NCBI GenBank assembly: GCA_905214735.1
Contig: CAJMNI010000008.1
Coordinates: 10,220-74,219 of the forward strand
Direction of reading: 5' to 3'
Length of the DNA: 64,000 bases
Origin: an uncultured bacterium
Lineage (GTDB): Bacteria; Bacteroidota; Bacteroidia; Bacteroidales; Muribaculaceae
Positions 63,814-64,000 of this stretch are shown here, piece after piece; within the stretch, counting starts at the first letter, position 1; each line of letters begins with the position of its first letter. A model generated the notes under the pieces. It made no database searches. It worked only from the letters and a program-made list of their open reading frames with translations, and was not told where the DNA came from. The translations under genes were made by a program, and so were the position numbers.

Positions 63814-64000
63814 TATGTCAGTGTATAGGTTGAATAATGTAGTGATGTAATTGAAATCGCATTCAGTTAGTCTGAGTGAGTGCCGTGTGAGCTGTCATTA
63901 TCAGATGTTTGCCATATGTGAGGATGCAAAATAAGATGCTTTTAGAATCTGAGATTTCCTTGAAAAAGTAACTAAAAATCTGTTTTTTCTTGAAAAATAA
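63814..64000. other. Upstream region at window end
   Basis: AT-rich; a -7-like TTATTTTGC on the minus strand (63926-63934) is one mismatch from consensus. No gene or operator copy seen. Confidence 0.3.

Overview
The window looks like a chromosomal segment of a Bacteroidales gut bacterium. A Muribaculaceae-type genome (Duncaniella or Muribaculum-like) is my inference, not a proven assignment. Support comes from Bacteroidota-type promoters (TTTG, 19-21 bp, then TANNTTTG), SusC/SusD pairs, a hybrid two-component regulator, a MurF-alanine racemase fusion, many secreted proteins with C-terminal tails resembling type IX secretion sorting domains, and few Shine-Dalgarno sites.

Region 1 (1-11.7 kb) is mostly housekeeping: the 3' part of tryptophanase, a YeiH-type membrane protein divergent from purT, a three-gene operon of secreted repeat proteins of unknown function, the MurF-Alr fusion, a lone ECF sigma factor and tRNA-Pro(GGG). 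Region 2 (11.7-13.4 kb) is a REP-associated tyrosine (HUH/Y1) transposase gene enclosed by two copies of a GC-rich palindromic repeat module. Region 3 (13.5-20.2 kb) holds a secreted GH2 beta-galactosidase and, on the other strand, a CotH-kinase protein followed by a ROK-family sugar kinase.

Region 4 (20.5-64 kb) is a large alpha-mannan utilisation locus. It encodes a GH38 alpha-mannosidase fused to a discoidin domain and sorting tail, SusC and SusD, a GH76 endo-alpha-1,6-mannanase with ricin-like and CBM6-like modules, a C10 cysteine protease, an endonuclease/exonuclease/phosphatase-fold enzyme, a GH125 exo-alpha-1,6-mannosidase, mannose-6-phosphate isomerase, an AraC-type hybrid two-component regulator, four GH92 alpha-mannosidases, a basic-secretory-protein metallopeptidase, and three large GLUG/discoidin surface proteins. 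The gene set matches what is known for yeast and fungal mannan (mannoprotein) breakdown. Proteases would open the protein core, GH76 would cut the alpha-1,6 backbone, GH92 and GH38 would trim side chains, GH125 would finish the backbone, and ManA (perhaps with the ROK kinase) would feed mannose to glycolysis.

Three observations stand out. One GH92 has Gln in place of the conserved catalytic-acid Glu, the change described for mannose-1-phosphate uncapping GH92 enzymes, and the locus also encodes a candidate phosphatase for the resulting mannose-6-phosphate. A shared operator-like sequence (TTTGGCAGAATTT and variants) lies exactly 26 bp, or 26 plus 21 bp, upstream of the -7 boxes of five mannan genes. 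The transposase gene sits between two copies of its own repeat module next to a tRNA gene.
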